64,000 bases of DNA, taken from contig NZ_JAFLQZ010000020.1 of the NCBI RefSeq assembly GCF_017313265.1, forward strand, positions 1-64,000, written 5' to 3'. Source of the stretch: Hymenobacter telluris. GTDB lineage: Bacteria; Bacteroidota; Bacteroidia; Cytophagales; Hymenobacteraceae. The translations under genes and the position numbers were made by a program. Of this stretch, positions 45,756-55,301 are shown one piece after another (position 1 is the stretch's first letter; every line of letters starts with the position of its first letter). The notes beneath the pieces were generated by a model, which did not search any database, was not told where the DNA came from, and saw nothing but the letters and a program-made list of their open reading frames with translations.

Positions 45756-46385
45756 TTAACTGACAGCCTTGCCCTCGTGCTCGGTGATGCGGCCTTGCAT
45801 GGTGAGGATAGCCTGCGCGGCGGCCGTTTCCGACATGGTAGGTAGTGCGGCTAGGGCGGCTACCCGTTGTTTTTCGGTGAAGGCATCATGGGCCAGCAGG
45901 CGGGTTATTTCTGCTTGCTGGCTACCTGTTGCGGCGGCGGCAGCTTCGGGGCGGGCTGCAACTTGCGGTGCTACCTCACCTTCGGGCTTTGCAGCTTTAT
46001 TGCGTTCGGCGCGGCTTTCGGCTTTGCGTACTTCATCGGCGCTGGCAATACCCGACTCAATGCCGATGCCCGCCATTGCCAGCGCGCGCCCCACGGCGCT
46101 GGTTTCGGCGTTTTCCAAGGCACTGGTGTTGTTGACGGCTCCATATTTCTCACTCTCCAGCTCCTGCGCCAAGCCGGTATAGGTGTTGGTGGCACCGTTT
46201 TGGGTGAGCGTGAGCGTGGCCTTCACCACCCACATCTTGCGCGAGGCAAAGTAGCGGTAATCGGTTTCGATGCTGTATTCGCCTTCGAAATGGTGGGCCA
46301 GATAAAGGAGGCGGTCTTTCACCTCCACGTATTGTTTCCCGCCTTTGGTGGCAACTGTCTTAAACGTGTGCGTGGTGTGCTTCAT
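45756..46385 (-). CDS. Rad52/Erf-like single-strand annealing protein
   Basis: A 209-residue protein whose N-terminal 115 residues have the pattern of phage-type annealing proteins of the Rad52/Erf group. A beta-meander (VKDRLLYLAHHFEGEYSIET, KMWVVKATLTLTQ) is followed by NTSALENAETSAVGRALAMAG, the family's helix. A low-complexity Ala/Glu linker and a short helical C-terminus follow. No other phage genes surround it, so it may be a domesticated recombination function or the remnant of an element. The ATG at 46385 gives MKHTTHTF. Confidence 0.65.
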   Translation of the reverse strand: MKHTTHTFKTVATKGGKQYVEVKDRLLYLAHHFEGEYSIETDYRYFASRKMWVVKATLTLTQNGATNTYTGLAQELESEKYGAVNNTSALENAETSAVGRALAMAGIGIESGIASADEVRKAESRAERNKAAKPEGEVAPQVAARPEAAAAATGSQQAEITRLLAHDAFTEKQRVAALAALPTMSETAAAQAILTMQGRITEHEGKAVS

Positions 46386-46833
46386 AACGGCAAGTAAGCA
46401 AGCGGAAAGAGAATAGAACAGCCCGCGAACAGTGCTAAGGCCGGAACGAGAACAAACCCAGATTGTCCAGAGAAAATACTTGGGGCTTCTTATACGGCTT
46501 TGGCCTTTCAGGTGGCCTTCTATTGCATCAATCGGCCGCCCGCAATGCATGAAACAAGGGCCGTACAGCCGGCGCCGTGGGGAAACGCTTTATCAATAAA
46601 GGCAATAAGAAGGAGTAAGGTGAGCCAGATAGCCATCAGTGTTGCAGCAGCTAGCCTTTGTGCTAAACCTTGAGCGCCGGATAGGTTCTCTGGCCACCTG
46701 TTCGGGCCTTTTGTTGGCCGCTTGCACCAGCCCCGGAAAACAATGCCAATGGAACCTGCCAGCGGCTTATTACCCGTTGCAATAAAACAACTACTATTGC
46801 TTTTCTTGTCTTAGCACCCACTTTCCCTCAACG
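46386..46833. other. Intergenic region upstream of the M16 peptidase
   Basis: 448 bases with no supported gene between divergent genes. It must contain the promoters of both. No consensus box was convincing, although the 46790-46815 stretch before the M16 gene is AT-richer. Confidence 0.5.
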
Positions 46834-49686
46834 ATGCGTCAGACCACTAAGCTTGCAGCTTTGTTACTTGCAGCTGCTTCATTTACATCAGCTTACGGCC
46901 AAACCACCAAGAAGCCTGCTGCGGCAACCAAGGCCAACTCGTTTGCCTTGCCGTACGAAAAGTTTACGCTGGAAAATGGCTTGGAGGTGGTGCTGCACGA
47001 AGACCACTCCGACCCGATTGTGGCTTTTGCCACCGTCATGCACGTGGGTTCCAACCGCGAAAAACCAGGCAAAACCGGCTTTGCCCATTTCTTCGAGCAC
47101 ATGTCGTTCAACGACTCGGAGAATGCCCCGGTGGGCGCCAACCGCAAGCTCATTGAGGAGTGGGGCGGGCAGCGCAACGGCAGCACCTGGAACGATGGCA
47201 CGCAGTACTACGAAGTGGTACCCAAGGATGCCTTCGACAAAATCATGTGGATCGACTCCGACCGGCTCGGCTACATGATTAAAACCGTGACGGCCGAAGC
47301 CTTGGCCCGCGAGATTCAGGTGGTGAAAAACGAGAAGCGCCAGAACTACGACAACGTGGCCTACGGCTTCACTAACGAAGTGCTGCGCAAAAACCTCTAC
47401 CCCGCCGACCACCCCTACAACTGGACGGTAATTGGCTCGCTGCCGGATTTGCAGGCCGCTACCCTGGCCGACGTGCAGGAGTTCTACCACCAGTACTACG
47501 GCCCCAACAACGCCACGCTGGTAATTGCCGGCGACATCAACATTGCCGAAACCAAGGCCAAAGTGCAGCGTTGGTTCGGGGAGATTAAGAAAGGGCCGGC
47601 CGTTAAGCCGCTCGCGCCCCGGCCGGCCGGCCTCACCCAAACCAAGTCGCTGTACCTGGAAGACAACTTTGCCCGCCTGCCGCAGTTGCAGCTGGTGTTT
47701 CCCAGCATTCAGGAATACCACCGCGACACTTACGCCTTGGAGGTGCTGAGCCAGCTGCTGGCCGGCAACCGTACGTCGCCGCTGTACAAGGTGATTGTGG
47801 AAGAGCAAAAGCTGGCCCCCAACGTGGGGGCGTATCAATACAGCAGCGAGCTGGCGGGCGAGTTCATTCTTCAGGTGCGCGCCAACCCCAATACCAGTTT
47901 GCAGCAGGTGCACAGTGCCATCCAGGAAGGCCTCAAGCGGTTTGAAACCCAGGGCTTTTCCGATACCGAACTAGCCCGCATCCGGGCCAAAATTGAAACC
48001 GACTTGTACTCCGGCGTGGAATCGGTGCTGAGCAAAGCCCTACAAATGGGCCGCGACAACGAGTTTGGCAACGACCCGGCCTACATCACCAAAGCCGCAA
48101 AGCTGGCCCAGGCCGTGACGCGGGCCGACGTGATGCGGGTGTACAACCAGTACCTGAAAGGCAAACCCTATGTGATGACCAGCGTGGTGCCCAAGGGCCA
48201 GCAAAACCTGATAGTGCAGGGCGCGCAGTTGGCTTCGGTGTACCAGGAAAAAGTGGTTGCCGGGGTGCAGAACGAGGATGTAGGACAGGGCAAGGAGGCC
48301 GTGTTTGAAAAAACCGTCACCAAATACGACCGTTCCGAGCCGCCCTTCCTAGCAACGCCACTATTCAAGGTGCCGGCCATTTGGAATACCTCGCTGGCCA
48401 ACGGCCTGAAAGTGTACGGCATCGATAACCGCGAAATTCCGCTCGTCTCGTTTGATGTAACGATTCCGGGTGGTCATTACCTGGACCCACTGGCCAAGGC
48501 GGGTACCGCTTCTTTGATGGCGCAGATGCTTACGCAGGGTACCGCCAGTAAAACCCCCGCCCAGCTGGAAGAAGCCATTGACTTGCTGGGAGCTACCATT
48601 TCGGTGAACAGCACCAACGAAGAAATCCGGGTGCAGGCCCGCTGCCTGGCCCGCAATTTTGCGCCCACCCTGGCGCTGGTGCAGGAAATGCTGCTACAGC
48701 CCCGCTGGGACGCCGCTGAGTTTGCGCGCCTGAAAAGCTCGTTGGCCACCAACCTGAAAGGGCAGGAAGCCAACGCAGCGTACGTAGCCAACCAGAACTT
48801 TCTCAAGCTGCTGTACGGCCCCAACCACATCCTCGGCACCCCAGGTAGTGGCACGCTGGAAACCACGGCCGGCATCACGCTGGACGATTTGAAAACCTAC
48901 TACAACACCAACATCTCGCCTTCCGGGGCGGCCGTGCACGTGGTAGGCGCCATCGACCAGAACACGGTGGCGGCGGCGCTAAAGCCCTTGGAAACCAAGT
49001 GGGCCGCCAAAACCGTGGCTATGCCCAAGCAAACCATTCCAAGCCAAACCCTCGGCGGCAACGTGTATTTCATTGATGTGCCCGACGCCAAGCAGTCCGT
49101 GCTGTACATTGGCAAGCTGGCGCTGAGCGGCACCGACCCCGACCTGAGCAAAGCCACGTTTGCCAATACCTTGCTCGGGGCCGGCTCTAGCGGGCGCCTG
49201 ACCCAGCTGCTGCGCATCCAGAAAGGCTACACGTACGGGGCGTATTCAACGGTGCAGGAACAAAAGGAAATGGCCCCGTTTGTGGTTTCAACGAGCGTGC
49301 GGGCCAACGCCACCGGCGCCTCGTTGCAGCTCATTCGGGAGCTACTAACCAACTACGGCCCTACCTTCAGTGCAGTGGACGCAGAAACTGCCAAAAGCAA
49401 AATCATGAAGAGCAACACCTTGGTTTACGAAAGCCAGGGCGCCAAGCTGGGCATCCTGCGCCGCATCAGTAAGTTCAACAAGTCGCCGAAGTTTCTGGAG
49501 GACGACCAGCAGCAGCTGATGCAGATGAGCGTGGCCGATTTCCAAGCTACCATTGGCAAGTATATGCCGGAAAACGAGCTGGTGTACGTGGTAGTAGGCG
49601 ACAAAGCCACGCAGTACGAAGAGGTAAAGAAGTTTGCTCCCGGCAGAGTGACCTTGCTGGACGCTACGGGCAAGCCGATAAAGTAG
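46834..49686 (+). CDS. M16 family zinc metallopeptidase, secreted
   Basis: A 950-residue pitrilysin-type peptidase with a signal peptide ending near AYGQ. The inverted zinc motif HFFEH gives H85, E88 and H89, and the downstream NEKRQNYDN segment supplies the third-ligand glutamate region. A second M16 domain occupies roughly residues 500-940 without a HxxEH motif, as usual for the inactive half. It degrades peptides in the periplasm or at the surface. It is convergent with a SusCD pair and may work with it in peptide use, which is inference. Confidence 0.92.
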   Translation: MRQTTKLAALLLAAASFTSAYGQTTKKPAAATKANSFALPYEKFTLENGLEVVLHEDHSDPIVAFATVMHVGSNREKPGKTGFAHFFEHMSFNDSENAPVGANRKLIEEWGGQRNGSTWNDGTQYYEVVPKDAFDKIMWIDSDRLGYMIKTVTAEALAREIQVVKNEKRQNYDNVAYGFTNEVLRKNLYPADHPYNWTVIGSLPDLQAATLADVQEFYHQYYGPNNATLVIAGDINIAETKAKVQRWFGEIKKGPAVKPLAPRPAGLTQTKSLYLEDNFARLPQLQLVFPSIQEYHRDTYALEVLSQLLAGNRTSPLYKVIVEEQKLAPNVGAYQYSSELAGEFILQVRANPNTSLQQVHSAIQEGLKRFETQGFSDTELARIRAKIETDLYSGVESVLSKALQMGRDNEFGNDPAYITKAAKLAQAVTRADVMRVYNQYLKGKPYVMTSVVPKGQQNLIVQGAQLASVYQEKVVAGVQNEDVGQGKEAVFEKTVTKYDRSEPPFLATPLFKVPAIWNTSLANGLKVYGIDNREIPLVSFDVTIPGGHYLDPLAKAGTASLMAQMLTQGTASKTPAQLEEAIDLLGATISVNSTNEEIRVQARCLARNFAPTLALVQEMLLQPRWDAAEFARLKSSLATNLKGQEANAAYVANQNFLKLLYGPNHILGTPGSGTLETTAGITLDDLKTYYNTNISPSGAAVHVVGAIDQNTVAAALKPLETKWAAKTVAMPKQTIPSQTLGGNVYFIDVPDAKQSVLYIGKLALSGTDPDLSKATFANTLLGAGSSGRLTQLLRIQKGYTYGAYSTVQEQKEMAPFVVSTSVRANATGASLQLIRELLTNYGPTFSAVDAETAKSKIMKSNTLVYESQGAKLGILRRISKFNKSPKFLEDDQQQLMQMSVADFQATIGKYMPENELVYVVVGDKATQYEEVKKFAPGRVTLLDATGKPIK

Positions 49687-49699
49687 CGCTAGAAGTATC

Positions 49700-49749
49700 A
49701 GTGGACATGAAAAGAGCCGCTCCTTGGAGCGGCTCTTTTCATGTCCACT
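49700..49749. terminator. Perfect 24-bp bidirectional terminator
   Basis: Positions 49700-49723 are perfectly complementary to 49726-49749 with a 2-base centre. AAAAG and CTTTT lie inside the stem, giving T-runs in both directions. It separates the M16 gene from the convergent SusD gene. Confidence 0.9.
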
Positions 49750-49799
49750 GGGAGCGTGAATACACTACTTCAGGATATTCAGCCCCAGACAACGCATTG

Positions 49800-51290
49800 C
49801 TACAGCGGGTTCTGCACAATGGCTTTGTTGACATTGAGCTCCGCCTGCGGGAATACGAATTGCCACTCCTTGGCCCCAGGCTCAACCCGGAAGTTGCTGC
49901 CGGTAAGAATCCAGGCCCATTGCGTGATGTGGTTTTTGCCCGTTCTATCCAACGCGCTGTTGGTGCGCTTCAAGTCCAGGAACCGGAACCCTTCCCCCCA
50001 CAACTCTATGCGGCGCTGGAACAGGATTTCGTCTACCAAGGCCTGCCCGGTGAAGGTGGACCGCACATACTGCGGGTCGCGCGCACTCACCAACGTAAAC
50101 AGCGTGCCAGCAGCGGCAGCCAGCCCTTGCCGGGCTTGGGCTTCGGCCTGAATCAAATACAGCTCGGCTAAGCGCATGTGCGGCACGTCCCCGATGCTTA
50201 GGTTGGGGTCGGCCACCAGAAACTTCTTATGCCCGTACGGCGCCTTCACGCCCGTAGCCGGGGCCGGAATGCTGGCGCCGGTAGGGTCCCAAAGCGCCTT
50301 GCGGATGTCGGTGGCCGGAATTTGGTTGTAAAGTACCGAGTTGATCTTCTTCGGATTCTGCCGGATAACGGTCGAGCTAAAGTTGGCCGACATATAGGCG
50401 AAGAAGGAATAGAAGTAGCTGGTTTGGTCGGCTTGCATTTTGCTGCCCCATAGCCATTCCGGGTTGTCGATGCTGTTGAACCCACTCGTGTATTGCGTCC
50501 GGCTCATGAGGGTAGCGCCACTCTGCTGAATGGCTTCCTGCGCCAAGCGCGCGGCCACGGGCCAGTTTTGCATGGTGAGGGCCACCCGGGCTTTGATGCC
50601 CTTAGCTACGGCCGCATTGAAGTGGGATTTGGCCGGGCGGTTGGCCGCGCCGGTCAGCATGCCAATGGCCGCATCCAAATCCGTATTGATTTGGGTGTAC
50701 ACCTCCTCCACGGTAGCGCGCGGCTGGCCTACCGTCGTGTTGGTCGTCATTAGGGGTACGCCTAGCTGGCTGTTGGTTTTATTGGCGTCGTACCGCTCGC
50801 CAAATACTTGTACCAACTGAAAATGAGCCCAGGCGCGGTATACCAGCGCTTCGCCAATTATCATCTGCTTTTCCGCTTCCGGGCCGGTGGCGTTGCCTAA
50901 CCCATTGATGAGCACGTTGGCATTGGCGATAACGCGGTAGTAGAAATAATACCAGGCGTGGTTGTACGTGGTGGTGGAGGTGGCATTCCGGTGGGCAATC
51001 CAGTTGTGCTCCCCAGACCACCAGCTGGTTCCTATTGTCTGCACCCAGTCTTCTCCCAGGGCATCCATCATAATCTTGTTTGAGCCTTCGCCACCTTGGT
51101 TCTGGCTGCCGTTGTGCTGTAAGTATAGTATCCGGTGGATACCGTTCAGCGCGGCCATGCCGTTTTTGGTGCTGGATAGCACGTCGCCCTCCGTTACGGC
51201 CGTGGTGGGGGCGGTTTCCAGGTACTCCTTGTCGCAGGAGGAAAAAATCATGGCGCTGGCTAGCAACGCGCTGTATATCGTCTTTTTCAT
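49800..51290 (-). CDS. SusD/RagB-type lipoprotein, second pair
   Basis: A 496-residue surface lipoprotein with lipobox IFSSC (C19). It has SusD features: a helical core beginning ALNGIHRILYL and GEALVYRAWAHFQLVQVFGERY, and a C-terminal RagB region with HMRLAELYLIQAEAQARQG and EILFQRRIELWGEGFRFLDLKR. The start at 51290 (MKKTIYS) is an ATG; an upstream TTG at 51296 was rejected. It begins 22 bases after the SusC gene. No glycosidase is near, but two secreted peptidases are, so peptide ligands as for RagB are plausible. Confidence 0.93.
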   Translation of the reverse strand: MKKTIYSALLASAMIFSSCDKEYLETAPTTAVTEGDVLSSTKNGMAALNGIHRILYLQHNGSQNQGGEGSNKIMMDALGEDWVQTIGTSWWSGEHNWIAHRNATSTTTYNHAWYYFYYRVIANANVLINGLGNATGPEAEKQMIIGEALVYRAWAHFQLVQVFGERYDANKTNSQLGVPLMTTNTTVGQPRATVEEVYTQINTDLDAAIGMLTGAANRPAKSHFNAAVAKGIKARVALTMQNWPVAARLAQEAIQQSGATLMSRTQYTSGFNSIDNPEWLWGSKMQADQTSYFYSFFAYMSANFSSTVIRQNPKKINSVLYNQIPATDIRKALWDPTGASIPAPATGVKAPYGHKKFLVADPNLSIGDVPHMRLAELYLIQAEAQARQGLAAAAGTLFTLVSARDPQYVRSTFTGQALVDEILFQRRIELWGEGFRFLDLKRTNSALDRTGKNHITQWAWILTGSNFRVEPGAKEWQFVFPQAELNVNKAIVQNPL

Positions 51291-51312
51291 GACCAATCAG
51301 TCCAATCAGTTG

Positions 51313-54300
51313 CTACAAAGAAAGATTCAACCCCAGCGAAAGCACCCGGGCAGGCACATATACCGCCGACGTGGTACCCGAGAAAGTCTGGGCCACGTTC
51401 ATGCCTTTGCGCTTGGAAACCAGCGCCAGGTTTTCACCCGTAGCGAAGATGTTCACGTTGCGCAGCTTGAGGCGGGTGGTGAGAGGAGCCGGAATGTTGT
51501 AGCTCAAGCTCATCGAACGGAAGTTCAGGTACGAGGCGTCAATCAGCCACCGGTCGGAAGCGGCGGCTAAGTTGGCCGTATTGCCGGCTTGCATTTTCGG
51601 CACGTCGGTGATATCACCGGGGTTTTGCCACCGGTCCAGCATGTCTTTGTGCATGGCACCGCCGTAGGTGCCGTGGTTCATCAGGGTGGCATACTGGCTG
51701 TCGTAGAACTTGCCCCCTACCGAGTAGGTAAGCAGTGCCGACAGGGTGAAGCCCTTGTAAGAGAAGGTATTGGTAATGCCGCCCGAGAACTTCGGAATGG
51801 CCGTGCCGGCGTAATGGAACCGGGCGTTGTTGGCATTCGAAGTCACGGTATCGGCGCCGATGATCTTGCTGTTGGCCTCAATGTAGGTGTTGGCGCGGTA
51901 GAGGGCATTGCCGTTATCGGGGTCAACGCCGTAGTACTCGCGCAGCCAGAACGACTGCAAATCCTCGCCTACTTTCAGCTTCTTGGTGCCGGATACCAGC
52001 TCGGGGTAAGGCAGCTTGGTTATCTCGTTTTTGAAAGTGGTCCAGTTGACATCCAGGTTCCAGTTGAAGGCGTCGGTTTTGATGATGTCACCGGCCAGCC
52101 GCAGCTCGACCCCCTGGTTGTACATCGTGCCCACGTTTTCAATCCGGTTGGCTACCCCGCTCGACAGCGGCAGCTGCACCTCAAACAACAGGTCCTTGGA
52201 GGTCCGCTTGAAATACTCCGCCGAACCGTTCAGGCGGTTTTTGAACAAGGAGAATTCCAACCCCGCATCGAAGCTGTTGTTCTTTTCCCACACCAGGCCC
52301 CGGTTGCCTAAGCTTGCTTGCGAGAAGCCCGGCTCGGCGGCATTGTTCTGGCCCAGCGTGTAGAGCGCCTGCCACGCGTAGTATTGGTTGCCGTCGGCAT
52401 TTTCCAGGTTTTCGTTGCCCACCTGGCCGTACGACGACCGGAGCTTCACCATGTCAACCCAGTTGGGCTTGGTGAAGAAGGTTTCCTGATCCAAGCGCCA
52501 AGAGCCCCCCACCGACCAGAAGCTACCCCAGCGCACGTCCTTGTAGAACCGGGAAGACCCGTCGCGCCGATACGAGGCCGACACGGTGTACTTGTCGTTG
52601 TACGTGTAGTTTGCCCGCCCGAAGTACGACTCTATCCGGTGTTCCTGCAGGTAGGTGTTGAAGCTGTTGATGGTGCTGAAGTTCTGCAGCTCGGTGTTGT
52701 CGGCAATTACCTCTCCCGACTTGGTGCCGCTCAGGTAGTCCCGGCTCCGGTTGTAGTTCTCGTGGCCTACCAAGAAATCCACCGTGTGCACGTCCGCCAG
52801 CGTGCGGGTGTAGTTGAGCAGCTGGTTGGCGGTGTAGCTCGTCAGGTTGTAGAGCACGCGGCCCGCCCGGCCGGCCGGCGCCCCATCCCCTACCACGGTG
52901 TTCTCGTAGGTCTGCTCTTCGTAGTTGGTGATATCCGCCGCGAAGTTGGCCGTGAACTTGAAGTCTTTCAGGAAGGTGATTTCCCCGTAGGTTCGGCCAC
53001 CCAGCACATTGCGCCGGTAGAGGTAGTTGTTCCATTCGGTTTCGGCCACAATGTGCCGGCCGGGGTACACGGGGCGGGTCATAGTGGGCGAGGAGCCGCC
53101 CAAATCATATATCCGTTGGCCATTCGCATCGAGCACGTATTCTCCGGTAGTCGGGTCGTGCTGATAGATGGGGTAGATAGGCCCCACGCCGCGGCTGAAG
53201 AAGAAGGGGTTTACGAAGCCCGTGGAGCTGCCCGTATTGGCCTGGTTGGAGTTGGTGAGGGTGTAGTTCAGGTTCACGCCCGCCTTAAACCACTTGGTTA
53301 GGTTGCTGTTGACGTTCAGCCGGCCCGCGAACCGCTGGAAGTCCGACTTAATTACATACCCTTTCTCGTTCAGGTAGCCCAGCGAAACGTAGTAGTCGCT
53401 CTTCTCAGACCCGCCGTTGAAGCTCACGGTATAGTCGGAGCGGGAACCGTCCCGGGTCAGGGCTTTTTCCCAGTCCAGGTCGTCGCCCCACAGCAACTGC
53501 GCATCCGGGTTCAGGGTGCCGTCGGGCAGAACAATCTGGTTGTTCGGCACATTGAACGGGTTGTAGCCCAACAGGCCCTTGATGTCATTGGTGGCCCGCT
53601 GGCTGGCCTGCGCAATGGTAACGGTGTTGCTAACCAGGCTATTCCGGTAGGCTTCCCACATCAAGGGGTAATACTCCTGCGCGTTTACCCGCTCATACTC
53701 AGGCACCGCCCGCGAGGAAACGCCCTGCAACGCTCTCAGATTCACTTGTACCCGGTCTTTCTTGCCCTTCTTGGTGGTAATCATCACCACTCCGTTGGTG
53801 GCCCGGGAGCCGTAGAGGGCGGTGGAGGCGGCATCCTTCAGCACCGAGATGCTCGCAATATCCTCCGTGTTCAGGTTCGACAAACCGGCCGTGTACGGTA
53901 CGCCGTCCACTACGTACAGCGGGTCGTTGGCGTAGTTCACCGAGCTGAACCCGCGGATGCGGATATCCGGGCCGGCACCCGGCTGCCCGGAACCCGCCGA
54001 AACCTGCACCCCGGGAGCTTGGCCCGCAATGGCGTTGGTAATGTTGGTTACTGGCCGTTGCGCCAGCTTCTCGGCCCCAATCTGCGCCACGGAGCCGGTG
54101 TACGTAGCCGGGTCGGCGGTGCCATATGCTACTACCACTACCTCGTTGAGGCTTTTGGAGTCGCTGGCCAAACTCACGTTGATTGTGGACTGGCTGCCAA
54201 CGGTCACCTCTTTGTTGAGGTAGCCAATGAAGGTAAACACCAGCGTACCTCCGCCGGCCGGTACACTGATGCTGTAGTTGCCCTTTTCATCAGTTGGTGC

Positions 54301-54456
54301 CGCCGTGGAAGTCTCTTTCAAATGAACGGTTACCCCAGGCATTCCTTCGCCGGTAATGGCATCCGTTACTCGCCCTGTCACCGCCTTGCTTTGCGCCCAC
54401 GCCTGCATGGGGAGGGCCGACATCAAAACAAAGCTGGAAAGTAAAGCTTTCTTCAT
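51313..54456 (-). CDS. SusC/RagA TonB-dependent transporter, second pair
   Basis: A 1047-residue outer-membrane importer. A signal peptide ends at AWAQ, then a carboxypeptidase-regulatory-like domain (VTGRVTDAITGEGMPGVTVHLKE). The plug contains SLNEVVVVAYGTADPATYTGS and YVVDGVPYTAGLSNLNTEDI, and a 22-strand-type barrel follows. Unlike the SusC at 27928 it has no STN domain and no sigma/FecR genes nearby, so it is regulated differently. The partner SusD follows at 22 bases. Confidence 0.94.
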   Translation of the reverse strand: MKKALLSSFVLMSALPMQAWAQSKAVTGRVTDAITGEGMPGVTVHLKETSTAAPTDEKGNYSISVPAGGGTLVFTFIGYLNKEVTVGSQSTINVSLASDSKSLNEVVVVAYGTADPATYTGSVAQIGAEKLAQRPVTNITNAIAGQAPGVQVSAGSGQPGAGPDIRIRGFSSVNYANDPLYVVDGVPYTAGLSNLNTEDIASISVLKDAASTALYGSRATNGVVMITTKKGKKDRVQVNLRALQGVSSRAVPEYERVNAQEYYPLMWEAYRNSLVSNTVTIAQASQRATNDIKGLLGYNPFNVPNNQIVLPDGTLNPDAQLLWGDDLDWEKALTRDGSRSDYTVSFNGGSEKSDYYVSLGYLNEKGYVIKSDFQRFAGRLNVNSNLTKWFKAGVNLNYTLTNSNQANTGSSTGFVNPFFFSRGVGPIYPIYQHDPTTGEYVLDANGQRIYDLGGSSPTMTRPVYPGRHIVAETEWNNYLYRRNVLGGRTYGEITFLKDFKFTANFAADITNYEEQTYENTVVGDGAPAGRAGRVLYNLTSYTANQLLNYTRTLADVHTVDFLVGHENYNRSRDYLSGTKSGEVIADNTELQNFSTINSFNTYLQEHRIESYFGRANYTYNDKYTVSASYRRDGSSRFYKDVRWGSFWSVGGSWRLDQETFFTKPNWVDMVKLRSSYGQVGNENLENADGNQYYAWQALYTLGQNNAAEPGFSQASLGNRGLVWEKNNSFDAGLEFSLFKNRLNGSAEYFKRTSKDLLFEVQLPLSSGVANRIENVGTMYNQGVELRLAGDIIKTDAFNWNLDVNWTTFKNEITKLPYPELVSGTKKLKVGEDLQSFWLREYYGVDPDNGNALYRANTYIEANSKIIGADTVTSNANNARFHYAGTAIPKFSGGITNTFSYKGFTLSALLTYSVGGKFYDSQYATLMNHGTYGGAMHKDMLDRWQNPGDITDVPKMQAGNTANLAAASDRWLIDASYLNFRSMSLSYNIPAPLTTRLKLRNVNIFATGENLALVSKRKGMNVAQTFSGTTSAVYVPARVLSLGLNLSL

Positions 54457-55236
54457 ATGGATTATGATTTGTTGAATGAACGAGTGTTGATTGCCCTGTT
54501 CTACTGTTTCCCTGCCCCTTCCCGGTTTGCCGCTTGCCCTACACTTGCTATTCTATCTCAGGCAGTTGAAAGGCCTAGCTCTAACTACCTCAGTAGCTAC
54601 CCCACGAATGACCTGTATGCACGCTCCAAAAGCAGCAAGAAACGGTGCTAGGAGCACCTCAGTGGCGGGCAGTTTCCGGCAGCTATATTCCTGTTGCTAC
54701 TCCTGAGTGGAGCGCACCAACGTACTCACAATGATGGGTATAAGCCAGAAAAGGAGCCTGAACAATGGCTGGTGTACTTGAGCGTACCGACCCTGCTACA
54801 TTTACTATTTTACCGGTAACATTCTACTCTCTTGTCCACAAATGGCCCTTTTTTGATGTCGGCCTCGCAAACAGCAATGAGTGTAATGTCTTCCCATGCA
54901 AGTGGTGTTATAAGTTGAGCTACTTCCAGTTATAAGTGCTAATTAAAAACATAATATTAACAATTGCATAATCAGGGTAGCATTTTTATTTATAAATAAG
55001 CCCTGATATTACGAATATTGCAATCGATTTCTTAATAGGTTATCTTGTAGAAGTAATATAAATTGCAAGTTTAAAGGTGTATTTCTGTACTTTTTCAAGT
55101 AAACATTGTCTCTACATGTTTTTTAATGCAGACACTAGCAAAAAGGAAAGCATCGTTCACCTGATACAGGGTTAGAAAAACCTGAGTAGCGGCTGTTCCG
55201 GAAAAGAGAACCGGCCATAGGGATAGATGCACATGA
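54457..55236. other. Long AT-rich intergenic region upstream of SusC
   Basis: 780 bases with no supported gene. The part 54920-55100 is markedly AT-rich against the surrounding high-GC DNA. It should carry the SusC promoter near 54460-54560, but no confident TAnnTTTG box was seen on that strand. Confidence 0.5.
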
Positions 55237-55272
55237 AAAAGCCTGAATTACCAAGTGGTAGTTCAGGCTTTT
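55237..55272 (-). terminator. Rho-independent terminator of the S9 peptidase
   Basis: AAAAGCCTGAA at 55237-55247 pairs with TTCAGGCTTTT at 55262-55272, and the stem continues inward with TACC/GGTA to 16 pairs including one wobble. It ends in a T-run on the minus strand, 30 bases past the stop. Confidence 0.85.
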
Positions 55273-55301
55273 CGCTTTTAATGGACGCTTTTTTTAGTGC
55301 A

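Noticed and set aside
45756-46385. Prophage remnant around the Rad52/Erf-like gene
   Set aside because: No integrase, capsid, terminase or attachment-site repeat was found on either side.
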